Below, in pieces: positions 17,005 to 25,661 of a DNA stretch of 42,959 bases. Below the pieces are notes generated by a model. That model saw only the letters and a list, made by a program, of their open reading frames with translations, had not been told where the DNA came from and ran no database searches. Numbering within the stretch: position 1 is the stretch's first letter; each line of letters opens with the position of its first letter. Source of the DNA: Bacteroidota bacterium (GTDB lineage: Bacteria > Bacteroidota > Bacteroidia > Bacteroidales > F082); contig JAEWWJ010000004.1 of the NCBI GenBank assembly GCA_023396415.1, forward strand, positions 1 to 42,959, read 5' to 3'. The translations under genes and the position numbers were made by a program.

Positions 17005-19340
17005 TGCTTGCGCATCACCATCACTTTGGTTGCCAAAGTTTCCACGCCCTCATCGTCACTGATAAACACCAAATAAATGCCCGGATGAACATGGTTTCCG
17101 TTGAGGATACGCCCGTCCCAGATGGCTTGACCACCTTCGGAGCGTGTTTGAAAAACAAGGTTTCCACTGAGGTCGGTAATTTTTACAATGGCGTTTCTCA
17201 CCACTCCTTTAATGGCAATAGGGCCGCTATATTCAGGCCGAACCGGATTGGGATAGGCAAACACATCGGTGTTCACTATGTTGGGTGGGGTAGCGTTTCC
17301 TTTGAATGAAATGATGCCATTTGGCGTGCCAAAAAACACTTCGCCATCGGCAGTGATGGCAATACTGTTCACGGTGTTAGATAAAAGAGGACTGTTGTCG
17401 GTGTTGAAATAAAAAATTTGTTCAAGCCCATCGCTCGACATGAGGAAGGCACCATTTTCGGTTCCAAACCATTTTTTATTGGCACCATCAACAGCTATGG
17501 CCAGAATTTTTTCGCTTCCGAGCAAGAAGTCGGCTTGACCGGTTCCATCGTTGCGTGGCACTAAAATTTGTTGAACATCATAGTTGGCACCTTGCTCAAA
17601 AATACGCTCGGGATTATAAACGATGGCCGGCCCTTTGTCGGTGCCAATCCAAACAGCTCCATCTTGATCAACGGCCAGCGAATAAACAGCATTTCCGGGA
17701 ATGTTTCCTGAGTTTGGGCTGTTGGTCAAAATTTTAAGTCTATCATCGCCGGTGTTATCTAAGGTATTGTTGTCGTTGAAAACCATTACCGGTCCGTTGG
17801 AACGACGCAGCACCCATTTGTAATTGTTTTTATCCACTATCATGTTGCCAATATCCGATCCGCTGGCTTCGGAACCCAGATAGAATGACTTCCAAGAGCC
17901 GTCGGTTTTTTTTACCGAGAGCAAATTGGTGGTTCCGGTGTTGGCCACCCAAAGGTTGTTGAAGCTATCGAAAGAGAGGCCGGAGATATTGACCAAACTA
18001 GGATCGGCAAGCCAGGGACGTAAGCTGCTGTTGGTTACAGAATAGATGTTAGTGAGCTGATAATCTGTAAATTCCAACACGCCGTCTTGCCATGTTCCGA
18101 TGTAGGCTTTTTGGGGGTTAAGCGGATCAACGGCTACGCTCACAAAGTCGCTGATGGTATCGAAGCCGGGGGTGTTCGACGAGTTGTGTGTTTTCCAATT
18201 GCTGCCATCGAATGAAAAAACACCATCTATCATGTAGCGTTTACCCCAATCGTTTCGGCGGCCACCCGAAGCCACCCACACATTGCCATCGGCGGCTTTT
18301 AGTTCATACACATTGGTGGTTCCCGGTCCGTTGGGTAAAAACTGTTCTGCGCTAAAACCACTATTGTACACCCGCAACAAGCCGCGTTTTCTGTCGCCAA
18401 TCCAAATGGCTTCATCGTTTTCATACACTCCTGCCAAAGGTTCAATGGAGGTGGCCTCGGGCTGGTAAATGATAGAAATGAGTTCCATTTTATCGTTGTA
18501 AACATAAAAATCGAAATGGTTTACTATAACAAAATGATTGTTGTTGGCACGCAACTGCCTGTGAAGCGAGGTGTTTATTTTGTCGAAATAATCCCAATTG
18601 CTGCCATTGAACACAAACATGGTATCGGTATTGTAGGCATTGCGTGTGTAATTGAGGTAAAGCTTATCGTTGAAAGCCTCAATAAGGTTGTAGTTGAAGT
18701 TGGGATGCCTCAAGCGGCTGTCTTTTGTCCATTGGTTAAAATCGGCCAAGTTGGGACTGTCGAGCGGAGCATAATACACTCCTGCCTCGGTTGCCGCGTA
18801 GAGGGTGTTGTTGAGCATTGCCAAATCGTTGACATTGATGTAACCGCCTTCTGGACCAATGAGATAGGTGTCGTAAACCTCTTGGCGCTGGATGTCAATG
18901 ACCACGATGCCAAACCCACACGAGAGGTAAGCGTATTTGCCCAAAAAAAGGATGTTGTTAATGGTTTTGTTGCCTACCAACTCTTTGTTTTTAATGTCGC
19001 TGAGGTTGGTAATGCCATCGGAATTTACCAAATCAATATTGGTGTTGGAATAAGCGATGAGGAGGGTTTTTTCTGATGCGCTATAGCTAATTTTTTTTAT
19101 CCCGATGTCGCTCAAGCCATTCACTTTGTTGAGAAGACTGAGGCTGTTATCCGTTTTGTCATACACGAACAAATCGTAGGGCGTGGCTGCATATACCTTT
19201 TGGCCGGCCAATTCCACATCAATCACCCGCTGATAAGGAAGGTGACTGCGCCACTCGCCAATGGCTATGCCTTGCGAGAAAAGTTGGGTACTAAAGCTAA
19301 AAACAAAAGTAAAGAATAAAAAGTAACGGTTTGATCTCAT
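17001..19340 (-). CDS. porZ: Type IX secretion system component PorZ
   Basis: 779 residues. The signal peptide (ending TQLFSQ) is followed by the PorZ N-terminal beta-propeller signature GIAIGEWRSHLPYQRVIDVE, and then two seven-bladed two-component-regulator-like propellers with repeated VWIG/LWVA blades (for example DGAVWIGTDKGPA). The C-terminus (FAYPNPVRPEYSG ... KVMVMRKQ) is a sorting-domain-like beta sandwich. PorZ belongs to the surface attachment complex of the T9SS, where it binds A-LPS and hands it to the PorU sortase. Its presence matches the T9SS cargo genes in this window. recO overlaps its 3' end. Confidence 0.93.
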   Translation of the reverse strand: MRSNRYFLFFTFVFSFSTQLFSQGIAIGEWRSHLPYQRVIDVELAGQKVYAATPYDLFVYDKTDNSLSLLNKVNGLSDIGIKKISYSASEKTLLIAYSNTNIDLVNSDGITNLSDIKNKELVGNKTINNILFLGKYAYLSCGFGIVVIDIQRQEVYDTYLIGPEGGYINVNDLAMLNNTLYAATEAGVYYAPLDSPNLADFNQWTKDSRLRHPNFNYNLIEAFNDKLYLNYTRNAYNTDTMFVFNGSNWDYFDKINTSLHRQLRANNNHFVIVNHFDFYVYNDKMELISIIYQPEATSIEPLAGVYENDEAIWIGDRKRGLLRVYNSGFSAEQFLPNGPGTTNVYELKAADGNVWVASGGRRNDWGKRYMIDGVFSFDGSNWKTHNSSNTPGFDTISDFVSVAVDPLNPQKAYIGTWQDGVLEFTDYQLTNIYSVTNSSLRPWLADPSLVNISGLSFDSFNNLWVANTGTTNLLSVKKTDGSWKSFYLGSEASGSDIGNMIVDKNNYKWVLRRSNGPVMVFNDNNTLDNTGDDRLKILTNSPNSGNIPGNAVYSLAVDQDGAVWIGTDKGPAIVYNPERIFEQGANYDVQQILVPRNDGTGQADFLLGSEKILAIAVDGANKKWFGTENGAFLMSSDGLEQIFYFNTDNSPLLSNTVNSIAITADGEVFFGTPNGIISFKGNATPPNIVNTDVFAYPNPVRPEYSGPIAIKGVVRNAIVKITDLSGNLVFQTRSEGGQAIWDGRILNGNHVHPGIYLVFISDDEGVETLATKVMVMRKQ

Positions 19341-19506
19341 ATTGAACGACTTGAGTTTGCTGTTGTTGGGTTTCTTGGTGTTGATCGGGCTATACTTTGA
19401 GGGTGTTTTTTTAAGTTACTCTGTTAAGGTAAGCTGCTTAAAAAGTTTTATTTCATTCATTTTGAGCCTGATAATGATCCTAAGTTATAACTTAAAAATA
19501 GATAGA

Positions 19507-20217
19507 TTATTGTGTGGCTTTAGCCCTCCACCACGGGAGTTTGAGCTGCAAAGCCAGGGCAATGTTCAACATGCTCAAGGTACGATGGTCGGTGCGAAGA
19601 TTACCGCTTCCGGTGTAAAACTGAAAAGCGGCGTTCGATTGCAGAAATGATGTTTCTAAAGCAATGAAATAGCAAGGTGTAATGGCATAACTCATGGATG
19701 CAAAAGCTCCCCAGGCGAAACTTCTGTCGAGTGAGCTGGTGATTTCAAAAAACTCGGGGCCGACCAAAAAATACTGTGGCTTATAGATCTGGTGTGGCGT
19801 TCGGCTACTAAAAAGCCCCATCATGGCTGCCAATTGAAGGTTCAACCCATTACCCACATGCTTTCTGTACATTGGCCCGGCCATCAAACTCATCAAGCGG
19901 TATGGCTCACTACGAATGGTAACATCCATAAGAAAAGGATCAGATTGAACTTTTTCGTAGCCCAGATAACCTACATCCACCGGATGAAGATAGAAACCTC
20001 CAGTCGCCATCAAACCCCAAGAACCAACAAGCGTGGTGCTTACAGCTACGTTGGCAGCAAAACCTGTGGTTGTAAAGCAACCCTTTTCGAGGCTTGGTGC
20101 TGCATATGCCAACACAGGCACCGATGTTCCAACTCCCAAATGCAACAAAGGCAAAGGTTTTTGAGGGTAAAGAACTTCACTGATCAAGAGAAAACACAAA
20201 ATGAAAGCGCGCTGCAT
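19507..20217 (-). CDS. Putative outer-membrane beta-barrel protein
   Basis: 236 residues from ATG 20217 (signal peptide QRAFILCFLLISEVLYPQ). An upstream ATG at 20247 gives a less natural N-terminus. Alternating hydrophobic strands and short turns (SVPVLAYAAPS, GFAANVAVSTTLVGSWGLMATGGFYL, LNLQLAAMMGLF, FIALETSFLQS) end in a strand-like LNIALALQLKLPWW. This suggests an eight-stranded barrel of the OmpA-like or PorP-like kind, but no family is recognised. The gap of about 165 bases before porZ on the same strand leaves co-transcription open. Confidence 0.65.
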   Translation of the reverse strand: MQRAFILCFLLISEVLYPQKPLPLLHLGVGTSVPVLAYAAPSLEKGCFTTTGFAANVAVSTTLVGSWGLMATGGFYLHPVDVGYLGYEKVQSDPFLMDVTIRSEPYRLMSLMAGPMYRKHVGNGLNLQLAAMMGLFSSRTPHQIYKPQYFLVGPEFFEITSSLDRSFAWGAFASMSYAITPCYFIALETSFLQSNAAFQFYTGSGNLRTDHRTLSMLNIALALQLKLPWWRAKATQ

Positions 20218-20363
20218 GACAATATTTTTGATGCAACGAAAATACAAAAAACAGCCTTTGGATGAGGATGGGGCTCTTCGTTTGGAGATTCATTGCTTTA
20301 CGCCCCAATTAATATGAAGAGCAAAGTTCAAAAATGGGTCTTGTTTCCGAAGATGCCCCATCG

Positions 20364-20392
20364 TTGGCGGCTTTGAAGAAATCGTACTTTTG
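20364..20392 (+). promoter_or_regulatory. Promoter of the PEP-synthase-like gene
   Basis: TTG at 20364-20366 and TACTTTTG at 20385-20392 are separated by 18 nt, a good fit to the Bacteroidota sigma-A promoter (TTG / TAnnTTTG). The ATG at 20411 is 18 nt downstream. Confidence 0.7.
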
Positions 20393-20410
20393 TTAGTGAA
20401 TAATTACACT

Positions 20411-22144
20411 ATGGCCGCTGAACACGAAATCGAAAATCAACCGGAACATTTAATGTCGGGTGCTATAGGTGGCAAAGGACGTGGCTTGATGGTGCTACAC
20501 TCGCTTGTTCAAAATGTTGACTTTAGAAAGCAGTTATCGAACATCAACGTCAAAATTCCAAAAACCTACTTCGTTGGTGCCGATGTATTTACGGTTTTCA
20601 TGGAGCAAAACAAATTACACGAGGTTGTTTTGAACGAAAACGATGATAATAGGTTGAAAGCCATTTTCCTGCAGGCGAGGCTCTCCCCTGCCCTGCTCCA
20701 AAGATTAAAAACTTTAATCCTAAACCTACATAAGCCATTGGTGGTACGTTCTTCAGGAGTTTTAGAGGATAGCTTGGAATTTCCGTTTTCGGGCATTTTT
20801 GAGAGTTATATTTTGCCCAACAGTGCCAGCGAACCTGAGCAACGTTTGCAACAACTCACCGATGCCATCAAAATGGTTTACGCATCTGTTTTTTCTGAAC
20901 GTGCCCGTGGCTATTTCACCGCGATAAAACAAAATGTTGAGCAAGAAAAAATGGCCATCATCCTTCAGGAGCTGGTAGGTCGGCAGTTTGATGACAACTT
21001 TTATCCGCATGTTAGTGGCGTTGCCCAGTCTTACAATTATTACCCCTTCGGAGCCATGCAGCCCGAAGATGGTGTTGCCACGGCAGCTTTAGGTTTGGGA
21101 AGTTATGTGGCTGAAGGCCACAAAGCCTATCGCTTTTCGCCGGTTCATCCCGCTTTGCAATGCTGTGCTCTGGCAGACCAAATAAAAAATTCCCAACAAA
21201 ATTTCTTTGCAGTGAATTTGGCTTGCACCCATCCCCTTCTTGGTGATAGAGAAAAGGCAGCCTTGGTTTCCCTTGACTTGGCTACTGCCGAAAAGCATGG
21301 GTCGCTGCGACATTGCGGTTCGGTTTATAATTCCGAAAACAAAACCATCTATCCCGGGTTGGGTAAACCGGGAATGCGTTTGGTAAATTTTGCCGACATC
21401 CTCAAATACAACTTCACACCTTTAGCCCAAACGCTTAAAATCGTGCTTGATGCACTGAAATTGGATTTGGGAACAGCCGTTGAAATGGAATGGGCGCTCA
21501 ACCTTGACAGGGACGCCCGGGGATGCTGCACCTTGTACCTTTTACAGGTTAAAACAATGGTAAATAATGCGCAAGAAGTTGTGGTAAACCGCAAAGAAAT
21601 ATCCACCGATGAACTGCTTTTGTTTGCAGACAAAAGCATGGGAAACGGTTTTCTTCATGGCATAAAAGATGTGATTTTTATTGATCAGGAAGCTTTTGAC
21701 AAGCGTTTTACCGAAGCAATGGCCTACGAAATTGAGCAACTGAACCGCATGATGGTTGACCAACAGTGCCCTTACATTTTGATTGGCCCTGGACGTTGGG
21801 GTAGCCGCGACAGCTCCATTGGTATTCCGGTAAACTGGTCGCAAATCAATCAAGCTCAAGTAATTGTAGAAACCGAGCGCGATAATTTCCCTTTGGATGC
21901 TTCAACAGGATCACATTTTTTTCATCACCTTGTGGCTATGAACGTAGGGTATTGCACTGTTCAATCCTCATCTGCACAAAGCTTCATCAACTATCAACTG
22001 CTCGAAAAACAGCACTTGGTTCGACAAACAAAATTTTTCAAGCAAGTGCGTTTCAGTTCTCCGCTTATTGTTCAAATGGACGGAAAGAAACGGGTGGCTC
22101 AAATCATTATGGAGCGTGCGAAAAGTGAAAAAGGCAGACATTAA
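20411..22144 (+). CDS. PEP/pyruvate-binding (PPDK N-terminal) domain protein without phosphotransfer domains
   Basis: 577 residues from ATG 20411; a TTG 7 codons upstream is less likely. Near the start it has SGAIGGKGRGLMVLHSLV, then PLVVRSSGVLEDSLEFPFSGIFESY, the ATP-grasp core of the PEP synthase/PPDK N-terminal domain. A later GPGRWGSRDSSIGIPVNW and a FFHHLVAMNVGY stretch are characteristic of a PEP-synthase-like family in Bacteroidota. It has neither the swivelling phosphohistidine domain nor the TIM-barrel PEP-binding domain, so it cannot be a complete PEP synthase. Longer relatives carry an additional N-terminal response-regulator-like part, as far as I recall; that is absent here. Its role is unknown. 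Confidence 0.75.
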   Translation: MAAEHEIENQPEHLMSGAIGGKGRGLMVLHSLVQNVDFRKQLSNINVKIPKTYFVGADVFTVFMEQNKLHEVVLNENDDNRLKAIFLQARLSPALLQRLKTLILNLHKPLVVRSSGVLEDSLEFPFSGIFESYILPNSASEPEQRLQQLTDAIKMVYASVFSERARGYFTAIKQNVEQEKMAIILQELVGRQFDDNFYPHVSGVAQSYNYYPFGAMQPEDGVATAALGLGSYVAEGHKAYRFSPVHPALQCCALADQIKNSQQNFFAVNLACTHPLLGDREKAALVSLDLATAEKHGSLRHCGSVYNSENKTIYPGLGKPGMRLVNFADILKYNFTPLAQTLKIVLDALKLDLGTAVEMEWALNLDRDARGCCTLYLLQVKTMVNNAQEVVVNRKEISTDELLLFADKSMGNGFLHGIKDVIFIDQEAFDKRFTEAMAYEIEQLNRMMVDQQCPYILIGPGRWGSRDSSIGIPVNWSQINQAQVIVETERDNFPLDASTGSHFFHHLVAMNVGYCTVQSSSAQSFINYQLLEKQHLVRQTKFFKQVRFSSPLIVQMDGKKRVAQIIMERAKSEKGRH

Positions 22145-22147
22145 AAA

Positions 22148-22166
22148 GATTTGAAGATTTCAAATC
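22148..22166. repeat. Short inverted repeat between convergent genes
   Basis: GATTTGAA-GAT-TTCAAATC is an 8-bp perfect inverted repeat just past the stop at 22144 and before the hydrolase stop. It has no T tail, so it is at best a weak transcription end signal. Confidence 0.35.
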
Positions 22167-22173
22167 GCACCCA

Positions 22174-22965
22174 TCAGATGCATCGCAACATAAAATGCAG
22201 GACCGCTTTTGAGGTGGTTTCCTTGGCTTCAACAAAGCCCATATGAGCTACACTTGAAAGCAAAAGCAGCTCCGCCTGTTGTGGCAAAGCCAACTGCGCC
22301 ATGAGGCGGGCAAAGGGCATTCGGCTATCGTTTTTTCCTAGGATAAACAGCACCGGATTTTTAAGCTCGGACAGTGTTTGAAGATGACTTTGGCGGTCGC
22401 GCATACCCGCCAAAGCAGCGGTAACAGCTTGTGGGTGCTGACTCAATGAAATGGTTTTAAATCGTTCAACCTGATGTGGTTGCGTTTCAGCAAAAGTTTC
22501 GTCGAAAAGACTCGCAACGAAACTGCCGACAAAATTTTCAGTATTGTTTTCCACCTTTGCAATGGCGAGGTTTCGGTTTTGTTTGGCAGCTTCATCATCG
22601 GCAGAAGCATGGGAATGAAAAAGCACAAGTCCGTTTGTTTTTTCAGGATAAGCTTTGGCAAATGCCACGGATACATATCCGCCCATAGAATGGCCTACGA
22701 TGGTAGCTTTTTCAATCTGTTCATGCAACAAAACGGCCTCCACAGCTTCAGCCATCAACGACATATGATGTTGTTTTGAAATAACTTCGGACTTTCCGAA
22801 ACCCGGCAAGTCAATGGTAATGGCTGTGAAATTTTGAATAAAAACTTCAGTAAAACCTTCCCAAACCCTGCTATCCATAGGGAATCCATGTAAAAAAACC
22901 ACTACCGGTCCTTTACCTTCAATGGAATAGGCCAGCTTTTTATCGCGAAAATTGATTGTATTCAT
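22174..22965 (-). CDS. Alpha/beta-fold hydrolase
   Basis: 263 residues from ATG 22965; the longer open frame is rejected because the fold begins here (NTINFRDKKLAYSIEGKG). Oxyanion-loop HGFPMD and the nucleophile elbow GHSMGG (Ser93) are followed by a late GKNDSRMP (Asp) and VAHMGF (His), which complete the catalytic triad. There is no signal peptide. The substrate cannot be read from sequence; relatives include esterases and haloperoxidase-like enzymes. A TACCTTTG promoter motif is 19 nt upstream. Confidence 0.85.
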   Translation of the reverse strand: MNTINFRDKKLAYSIEGKGPVVVFLHGFPMDSRVWEGFTEVFIQNFTAITIDLPGFGKSEVISKQHHMSLMAEAVEAVLLHEQIEKATIVGHSMGGYVSVAFAKAYPEKTNGLVLFHSHASADDEAAKQNRNLAIAKVENNTENFVGSFVASLFDETFAETQPHQVERFKTISLSQHPQAVTAALAGMRDRQSHLQTLSELKNPVLFILGKNDSRMPFARLMAQLALPQQAELLLLSSVAHMGFVEAKETTSKAVLHFMLRCI

Positions 22966-22983
22966 TTGTAATGTTTTATGTTG

Positions 22984-22991
22984 CAAAGGTA
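22984..22991 (-). promoter_or_regulatory. -7 promoter element of the hydrolase gene
   Basis: The minus strand reads TACCTTTG (TAnnTTTG), 19 nt before the ATG at 22965. Confidence 0.55.
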
Positions 22992-23037
22992 GTTGATTCA
23001 GTGTTTTTAAAACCAGGCATTTTTTCGCGATTGGTTT

Positions 23038-23057
23038 CGTATCTTTGAAAAGATACG
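23038..23057. repeat. Near-perfect 20-bp palindrome
   Basis: CGTATCTTT-GA-AAAGATACG has two 9-bp arms around a 2-nt centre. It lies between the ABC-protein stop (23124) and the hydrolase promoter (22984-22991). The centre is too short for a good hairpin loop and no T run follows, so a protein-binding operator fits better than a terminator. The binding factor is unknown. Confidence 0.4.
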
Positions 23058-23123
23058 GACAAGAGACAACCCACCGATCCATAGATAAAATGATGGTGCC
23101 TGAGCCGATAGCGTTTTTTGGTT

Positions 23124-24842
23124 CTATCCTATCCCCGGTATGGCGGCAATCAGTTTTTTGGTATAATCGGTTTTGGGTTGAGCATAGAGCATGTCGGCTT
23201 CGGCTATCTCTTCCATTTTGCCATTGTTCATCACCAAAACGCGATCCGACATATAGCGCACCACATTCAAATCGTGTGAAATAAAAATATAGGTGAATCC
23301 ATATTCTTTTTTGAGCCGGTTGAGCAAGTTAAGCACCTGAGCCTGAACCGATACATCGAGAGCCGAAACGGGTTCATCGCAAATGACCAATTCCGGATTC
23401 ACAGCAAGCGCACGGGCAATGCACACCCTTTGCCGTTGTCCGCCCGAAAACTCATGCGGATAACGCCGATAATGTCCGGCTTCCAGGCCAACTTCTTCGA
23501 GAAGCTCAATCACCTTTTGCCGTCGCAGACTGTTATTTTGATGCAAGCCGTGTACTTTCATTGGTTCTAAAATGGCATCACCAATGGCGATACGCGGGTT
23601 AAGCGAAGAATAAGGATCTTGAAAAACAATTTGTATTTTTTTGCGAAACTCTCGCAATTCCTTTTGGTTCAATGTATTTATATCAACATCTTGATAACGT
23701 ACCCTTCCGGCTGTAGGTTCTATCAACCTTAAGATAGTTCTTCCCAGAGTTGTTTTTCCGCAACCCGATTCGCCCACCAAGCCTAAAGTTTCACCGGGAA
23801 AAACCTCGAAGCTGATGCCATCAACGGCTTTTATTGGTTCATGTTTTTTATCGAAAAGACCTGTGTTGACCGGGAAATAGGTTCTCAAATCATCCACTTG
23901 AAGCAAAGGTGGTTGCGCATAGAGTTTTTTATGATTGCTTGCCCTTTCACCTTCTGGAACGGCCAATTCTGCCAGCATTTGATTGATACCTTCGGGCCAT
24001 TGGTGATCAAGAAACTCCTTCACTATAGGTAAACGCTTCAAGCGTTGTTGCAAAGGCGGACGACAAGCCAGCAGACCTTGGGTGTAAGGATGTTGGGGAT
24101 GTTTCAGCACTTGATCCACCTTTCCGGCCTCAACAATGCGGCCTTTGTGCATCACGGCAACTTGGTCGGCAATGTCGGCAATCACCGCAAGGTCGTGACT
24201 GATAAAAATCATGCCCATTTGCGTTTGCTGTTGTAACTCCTTTAGCAATAGCAATATATCTTTTTGAACTGTTACATCTAAAGCCGTAGTTGGCTCGTCG
24301 GCAATCAGCAATTCAGGATTGTTGGCAATGGCCATGGCAATCATCACCCGTTGTTTTTGTCCGCCCGAAAGCTGATGCGGATAAGCTTGGTATTGCTGCT
24401 GCGGACGTGGTAATTTTACCCTTCGGAAGAGTTCCAAAACTTTCTCTTTGGCCTCCTTTTTCGAAATTTTCTGATGGATTCGAATGCTTTCCGCCACCTG
24501 AATCCCACAGCGCATCACCGGATTTAACGAAGTCATGGGTTCCTGAAAGATCATCGCCATGCGGCTTCCACGTGCTTGGCGCAGTTGGGTTTCATCCCAG
24601 CGGTGGACTGCTTCACCGTGTAAAAGAATTCCATCCACCCTAACCATCGAACCTCTGGAGGGCAAAAGCCGCATCAAGGCCAATGAACTCACCGACTTGC
24701 CCGAACCCGATTCGCCAACAATACCAAGGGTTTCGCCTTTATGAAGCTCAAAGCTAACCTCTTCCACAGCCGGTAACCATTCATTTTCGCGCCGAAAACT
24801 GATGTTGAGATTGTTGACCTGAAGAAGTGGTGGAGTATCCAA
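23124..24842 (-). CDS. Dual ATP-binding ABC transporter protein (Dpp/Opp/GsiA type)
   Basis: 572 residues holding two fused oligopeptide-type ATPase domains. The first has Walker A GESGSGKS (43-50), signature LSGGQKQR and Walker B LLIADEPTTALD. The second has GESGCGKTT (about 350), FSGGQRQR and LVICDEPVSALD. Each is followed by the C-terminal oligopeptide-transporter extension (YTQGLLACRPP; YTKKLIAAIPG). This is the GsiA/YejF arrangement that powers uptake of di- and oligopeptides, glutathione or metal chelates. Neither permeases nor a binding protein are in the window. The start is TTG at 24840-24842; there is no in-frame ATG upstream. Confidence 0.9.
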   Translation of the reverse strand: MDTPPLLQVNNLNISFRRENEWLPAVEEVSFELHKGETLGIVGESGSGKSVSSLALMRLLPSRGSMVRVDGILLHGEAVHRWDETQLRQARGSRMAMIFQEPMTSLNPVMRCGIQVAESIRIHQKISKKEAKEKVLELFRRVKLPRPQQQYQAYPHQLSGGQKQRVMIAMAIANNPELLIADEPTTALDVTVQKDILLLLKELQQQTQMGMIFISHDLAVIADIADQVAVMHKGRIVEAGKVDQVLKHPQHPYTQGLLACRPPLQQRLKRLPIVKEFLDHQWPEGINQMLAELAVPEGERASNHKKLYAQPPLLQVDDLRTYFPVNTGLFDKKHEPIKAVDGISFEVFPGETLGLVGESGCGKTTLGRTILRLIEPTAGRVRYQDVDINTLNQKELREFRKKIQIVFQDPYSSLNPRIAIGDAILEPMKVHGLHQNNSLRRQKVIELLEEVGLEAGHYRRYPHEFSGGQRQRVCIARALAVNPELVICDEPVSALDVSVQAQVLNLLNRLKKEYGFTYIFISHDLNVVRYMSDRVLVMNNGKMEEIAEADMLYAQPKTDYTKKLIAAIPGIG

Positions 24843-24861
24843 AATATTGTCTGTTGTCGGA

Positions 24862-24869
24862 CAAAAATA
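24862..24869 (-). promoter_or_regulatory. -7 promoter element of the ABC ATPase gene
   Basis: The minus strand reads TATTTTTG, matching TAnnTTTG, 20 nt upstream of the TTG start at 24842. Its place supports that unusual start. Confidence 0.5.
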
Positions 24870-25174
24870 CAGCTTTTAAAACGTCGAAAAATGACTGCTG
24901 ACAAGAAGATGCTGCTTTTGGAAGCTGACAGGATAGGGCCTTGTATGGAAGAAAAACAAAAACAAAAAAGGTTTCAAAGTGTATAAAAACCGTTGATTTT
25001 TTGAGAAGAAAGCCCTTGTCAAAAAATAATAATCAATAAATAAATCGCCAAATGAAGCTTTTGATTCAATTAATAAGTATTTGATACATAAACACTTATT
25101 CGTTTTTAAACGTTTAACACCACTTACATACGTATCTAACTGTTAATCATACGACTTAGGTTTAAGGGCCGATA
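24870..25174. other. AT-rich intergenic region before ssb
   Basis: About 300 bases with many A runs and AATAATAA-like stretches. I see no ORF or RNA gene. It carries the ssb promoter at its right end. Confidence 0.4.
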
Positions 25175-25182
25175 TACTTTTG
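25175..25182 (+). promoter_or_regulatory. -7 promoter element of the first ssb gene
   Basis: TACTTTTG matches TAnnTTTG and lies 41 nt before the ATG at 25224. Confidence 0.55.
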
Positions 25183-25223
25183 CTTCATCAATCGTTCAAT
25201 TGTCAAACTTAAAACTTGAAACC

Positions 25224-25553
25224 ATGACAACAATGAGAAACTCCGTACAACTGATCGGAAACGCAGGCAGCGATCCTGAAGTAAAAACACTCGCTAACGA
25301 AAACAAAATGGCCCGATTTACACTTGCCACCAATGAGTACTACACCAATCAAAAAGGTGAGCGCGTAGAAGAAACCCAATGGCATCGCATACTCGCTTGG
25401 GGTAAAACTGCCGAAATTATTGAGAAAGAAGTTAAAAAAGGAAAACGCATGATCCTGAACGGTAAACTCGTTACCAACAATTGGGAGGACAAAGACGGCA
25501 ACAAACGCCAGACCGTAGAAGTAGTGGTAAACGAAATCGCCATGATGTCATAA
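25224..25553 (+). CDS. ssb: Single-stranded DNA-binding protein, short form 1
   Basis: 109 residues from ATG 25224 (TTMRNSVQLIGNAGSDPEVK); a TTG 8 codons upstream is less likely. It is a single OB fold with the SSB signatures RFTLATNEYYTN, EETQWHRILAWGKTAEII and KGKRMILNGKLVTNNW. It stops right after the last strand (VVNEIAMMS), so it has no disordered tail and no acidic DDDIPF-like tip. That tip is the partner-binding site of the housekeeping SSB. It should coat single-stranded DNA but not recruit the usual partners. It is followed by a long inverted repeat and a second, similar gene. Confidence 0.92.
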   Translation: MTTMRNSVQLIGNAGSDPEVKTLANENKMARFTLATNEYYTNQKGERVEETQWHRILAWGKTAEIIEKEVKKGKRMILNGKLVTNNWEDKDGNKRQTVEVVVNEIAMMS

Positions 25554-25568
25554 CAAACACTTTATGCA

Positions 25569-25619
25569 AGCGGAAGATTTTGAAACACTCAACAAAAAAG
25601 GAATGAAAAATCTTCCGCT
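25569..25619. repeat. 13-bp inverted repeat between the two ssb genes
   Basis: AGCGGAAGATTTT (25569-25581) pairs perfectly with AAAATCTTCCGCT (25607-25619) around a 25-nt, A-rich loop. No T run follows, so it is not a classic terminator. It may be an RNA processing or stability element that sets the relative output of the two ssb genes, or a protein-binding site. Confidence 0.7.
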
Positions 25620-25661
25620 CGCCACAAAAAAATCAAGACAAATTTAATCCATCAATAAGCC

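Noticed and set aside
19342..19650. A 102-residue forward reading frame with a hydrophobic start
   Set aside because: It has a non-ATG start and runs antisense into the outer-membrane protein gene at 19507; its second half is only the reverse reading of that gene.
20411..22144. Annotation as a complete PEP synthase or pyruvate phosphate dikinase
   Set aside because: The phosphohistidine and PEP-binding domains are missing.
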